7,750 nt of DNA, taken from contig PMNG01000169.1 of NCBI GenBank assembly GCA_003162615.1, forward strand, positions 1 to 7,750. Reading direction: 5' to 3'. Source of the DNA: Methanothrix sp. (GTDB lineage: Archaea; Halobacteriota; Methanosarcinia; Methanotrichales; Methanotrichaceae). This document shows positions 6,087 through 7,750 of the stretch, one piece after another; position 1 is the first letter of the stretch, and each line of letters begins with the position of its first letter. The translations under genes and the position numbers were made by a program. The notes beneath the pieces are model-generated. The model did no database searches, was not told the origin of the DNA, and saw only the letters and a program-made list of their open reading frames with translations.

Positions 6087-6931
6087 AGCTGGCCTACTAT
6101 CCTGGTTGCGTATCCAGGTCTACTGGGAAAGAGATGGATCTGTCCACTAGGACGGTTTGTGCTGCCCTGGGAATTGAGCTTGAAGAGCTGCCGGATTGGT
6201 CCTGCTGTGGAGCCACCCACGTGCCCAATGAGTTCGTCAGCATCGGCCTGGCAGCCAGGAACATTATCCAGGCAGATCTACCCATCATGACCGCCTGCTC
6301 CATCTGTTACAGCAATTTGCGTAATGCCGTCCAGCGTTTGGAGGTGCCAGAAGTCAGGAGCAAGGTTAACGCCGTTCTGACCAAGAGATATGAAGGTGCG
6401 CAGATCAGGCACGTCCTCGACGTCATTCTTGAGGTGCTACAAAAGAATGACGAACGACTAGTTGTTCCGCTAAAAGATCTTAAAGTAGCGCCTTACTATG
6501 GCTGTCTGCTGACCCGGCCGGTGGGAGGCTTAGACAGCCCGGAGTTTCCCACGATCATGGAGAAGTTCATAAAGACCCTGAAGGCTGAGTCTGTCAATTT
6601 CGGGCTCAAGACCTTCTGCTGTGGCGGGCCCATCTTCATGCCCCAGGAGAAAGCTGCGGCGGATATCGTCTATAGGATCTTGAAGGACGCCAGAAAGGCC
6701 GATGCGGAGGTTGTAGTGACCGTTTGTCCATTGTGCCACCTGATGCTCGATGCCAGGCAAAAGACTCTTGAAGCCAGGCACGACGAAAAGATTGGTATTC
6801 CTGTTCTTTATGTTACGCAGCTCGTCGGCATTGCTTTGGGCCTTGGGCCCGAGGAGCTGGGACTGAACATGAACTCCGTTTCGCCGATGGCGATGATAGA
6901 GAGGATCTATGAGAGGATGACGGAAAAATGA
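6083..6931 (+). CDS. hdrB: Heterodisulfide reductase subunit B (HdrB)
   Basis: 282 residues, the full length for HdrB. Both CCG domains are complete. The N-terminal one has C9, C41-C42-G, and C72-x-x-C75; the C-terminal one has C141, C179-C180-G, and C215-x-x-C218. In the Hdr complex of methanogens these bind two non-cubane [4Fe-4S] clusters that cleave the CoM-S-S-CoB heterodisulfide, with electrons delivered through HdrC. The protein is cytosolic and has no membrane segment. The start has a GGAGAAAGG ribosome binding site and overlaps the hdrC stop. With hdrC lost upstream and no hdrA in view, this copy is either an orphan that pairs with an HdrC encoded elsewhere, or is on the way out. All ligands are kept, which argues for function. 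CCG-domain relatives outside Hdr exist, but length and context fit HdrB. Confidence 0.88.
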   Translation: MKLAYYPGCVSRSTGKEMDLSTRTVCAALGIELEELPDWSCCGATHVPNEFVSIGLAARNIIQADLPIMTACSICYSNLRNAVQRLEVPEVRSKVNAVLTKRYEGAQIRHVLDVILEVLQKNDERLVVPLKDLKVAPYYGCLLTRPVGGLDSPEFPTIMEKFIKTLKAESVNFGLKTFCCGGPIFMPQEKAAADIVYRILKDARKADAEVVVTVCPLCHLMLDARQKTLEARHDEKIGIPVLYVTQLVGIALGLGPEELGLNMNSVSPMAMIERIYERMTEK

Positions 6932-6947
6932 AAACAAGTGACATTCA

Positions 6948-6964
6948 TTACAGAAATACTGTAA
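6948..6964. terminator. Weak hairpin between convergent genes
   Basis: TTACAG and CTGTAA form a 6-bp stem with loop AAATA, 16 bases after the hdrB stop and 30 bases beyond the stop of the minus-strand remnant. The stem is AT-rich and only loosely followed by T-rich sequence, so termination in either direction is a guess. Confidence 0.35.
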
Positions 6965-6994
6965 GAAAAATCTTTGCCTTTTGAACTCTTGGTC

Positions 6995-7254
6995 TTATGC
7001 CTCTGCGCGCTTCCTTTGGTGTATCTTCCTGGACTTGATTAGAGCCGGTGCTCTGGCTCTGATTATCTTGACAATGCCCGCCAACACTTGTGGGGTGGTC
7101 AGCTCGCAAAGCAGGCAGGTCAGGCACTTCTCGCCCGGAACTGCTTCGGCTACCAGCTTAGGATACTGTGCTCTAGCTCCCGGAAATCCCTAGCCTTCTC
7201 TGTGACCTTATCCGCGTCAGTGATGCAAGTTTTGGCAATGAGGTGGGAAGCCAT
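6995..7254 (-). pseudogene. Small cysteine-containing protein of unknown family, frameshifted
   Basis: From the ATG at 7254 the frame reads MASHLIAKTCITDADKV, then TEKARDFRELEH, and ends at a stop (7152-7150). Adding one base at 7166-7167 (AG to AGG) moves to the frame YPKLVAEAVPGEKC, then LTCLLCELTTPQVLAGIV, and a basic tail ending KIHQRKRAEA with a stop at 6995. The restored protein would have 86 residues with a C44-x-x-C47-x-x-C50 cluster and C10, a hydrophobic or amphipathic segment, and a strongly basic C-terminus. I do not recognise the family. Codon use and low stop density on both sides of the break suggest real former coding sequence rather than chance. The gene lies between hdrB (convergent) and cdhE (same strand, 88 bases upstream). 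Confidence 0.55.
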
Positions 7255-7300
7255 GACCTTCAGGCCAGTGTAGTTTCACATAATTTCAAAAAGAAGCGAA

Positions 7301-7335
7301 TAAAATAAGGTTTTGTGCCCTAACCGGGCACAACC
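7301..7335 (-). terminator. Hairpin terminator after cdhE
   Basis: On the minus strand, eight bases past the cdhE stop, TTGTGCCC and GGGCACAA form a perfect 8-bp stem around a 5-base loop (stem arms 7333-7326 and 7320-7313). It is followed by AACCTTATTTTATT, a T-rich stretch. This is a typical intrinsic-terminator layout and would end the transcript of the acetyl-CoA decarbonylase/synthase genes. Confidence 0.7.
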
Positions 7336-7342
7336 ATTTCTC

Positions 7343-7750
7343 TTACTTGGGCGGCCAGTAATCCTTCATCCAGCCGACGATGCGTCCCGAGTCCTCTGGG
7401 CCGACCATGATCTTGGCCTTGCCCGCGAAGAGATCCTCCAGCTCACCGCTGAACTTGGCGGCCATTCCTGGCAGGACCACGGCGGGATACTTCTGGTTCT
7501 CCCACTTGAAGTCCGCCTCGGTGAAGGCATCCTTAATCTTGGTTGGGTTCAGCTGGCCACCAGCCACAGACGCCTGTACACCGATGCCGTCCGTGTTTAT
7601 GGATATGATGTAAGCATCGATGGCGTTGGAGGCTATGTCCGATTCTACTGTGTAGTAGGTCAGGGCGAAGTTCGTGGTCAAGAAGACTGGCGACTCAGGT
7701 CCCGGGGTGCCGACCTTGTATATGCCTGGCTTGACCTGGACAGGTTTCCT
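7343..7750 (-). CDS. cdhE: Acetyl-CoA decarbonylase/synthase gamma subunit, C-terminal part (CdhE)
   Basis: The last 135 residues of a protein whose start lies beyond the right edge. The frame is open from 7750 (RKPVQVKPGIYKVG) through ESPVFLTTNFALTYYTVESD, NTDGIGVQASVAGGQL, VVLPGMAAKFSGELEDL and MVGPEDSGRIVGWMKDYWPP to the stop at 7343. This matches the C-terminal corrinoid-contacting domain of the large subunit of the corrinoid iron-sulfur protein, which carries the methyl group between tetrahydrosarcinapterin and acetyl-CoA synthase. The [4Fe-4S] N-terminal domain and the TIM barrel would lie outside the window. CdhE is usually the last gene of the cdh operon, and the hairpin that follows fits that. 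It is the best evidence that the host is a methanogen that cleaves or makes acetyl-CoA. Confidence 0.9.
   Translation of the reverse strand, partial: RKPVQVKPGIYKVGTPGPESPVFLTTNFALTYYTVESDIASNAIDAYIISINTDGIGVQASVAGGQLNPTKIKDAFTEADFKWENQKYPAVVLPGMAAKFSGELEDLFAGKAKIMVGPEDSGRIVGWMKDYWPPK

Noticed and set aside
7088..7273. Plus-strand open frames between hdrB and cdhE
   Set aside because: The minus strand gives more protein-like reading with a conserved-looking cysteine cluster; the plus-strand products look like shadows.
1..7750. CRISPR arrays, tRNA or rRNA genes
   Set aside because: No regularly spaced direct repeats, no tRNA cloverleaf-like T-loop sequence and no rRNA-like sequence were seen by eye; a covariance-model search would be needed to exclude small RNAs.

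Overview
The window looks like chromosome from an acetate-using methanogenic archaeon of the order Methanosarcinales, with a Methanothrix/Methanosaeta-type genome the best guess. The support is the C-terminal part of a CdhE-like subunit of the acetyl-CoA decarbonylase/synthase (minus strand, right edge), a heterodisulfide-reductase HdrB with two complete CCG domains, a FmdE-family protein, a DUF2124-type protein, and archaeal TATA boxes and GGTGA-type ribosome binding sites. The genus was not tested by any search.

Left part (1-2301): the first codons of a divergent CxxC protein sit at the left edge. A promoter-like intergenic region with a palindrome follows, then a heavily frame-disrupted ArsR-family repressor gene (about 198-544). 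Six bases later an intact cluster starts: an ArsP/DUF318-type permease, a 78-residue thioredoxin-like CxxC protein and a DGC-domain putative zinc-binding protein. This has the layout of a metalloid or thiol-reactive-compound resistance operon.

Middle part (2385-4794, minus strand): transcription would run DUF2124 protein, then a FmdE-family protein with a C-terminal zinc finger, then an APC-superfamily amino-acid permease split by one missing base. Just upstream of the DUF2124 gene, on the plus strand, lies a decayed IS200/IS605-group TnpB gene (about 4834-5321). It has a frameshift, has lost the middle of its RuvC domain, and three of its four zinc ligands are mutated.

Right part (5331-7750): an intact TrmO/TsaA-type tRNA methyltransferase gene comes first. 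Next are the last 60 codons of an HdrC gene overlapping a complete hdrB by ATGA, a small frameshifted cysteine-containing gene on the minus strand, and the end of cdhE with a hairpin terminator.

A feature of the whole window is that nearly every inferred frameshift is a single missing base, most of them explicable as a shortened homopolymer run. Translation across the breaks is well conserved. Either these are recent pseudogenes or the sequence carries uncorrected indel errors, which are densest in the first 550 bases. Apart from that, I see an ordinary methanogen accessory region and no clearly new defence or mobile system.
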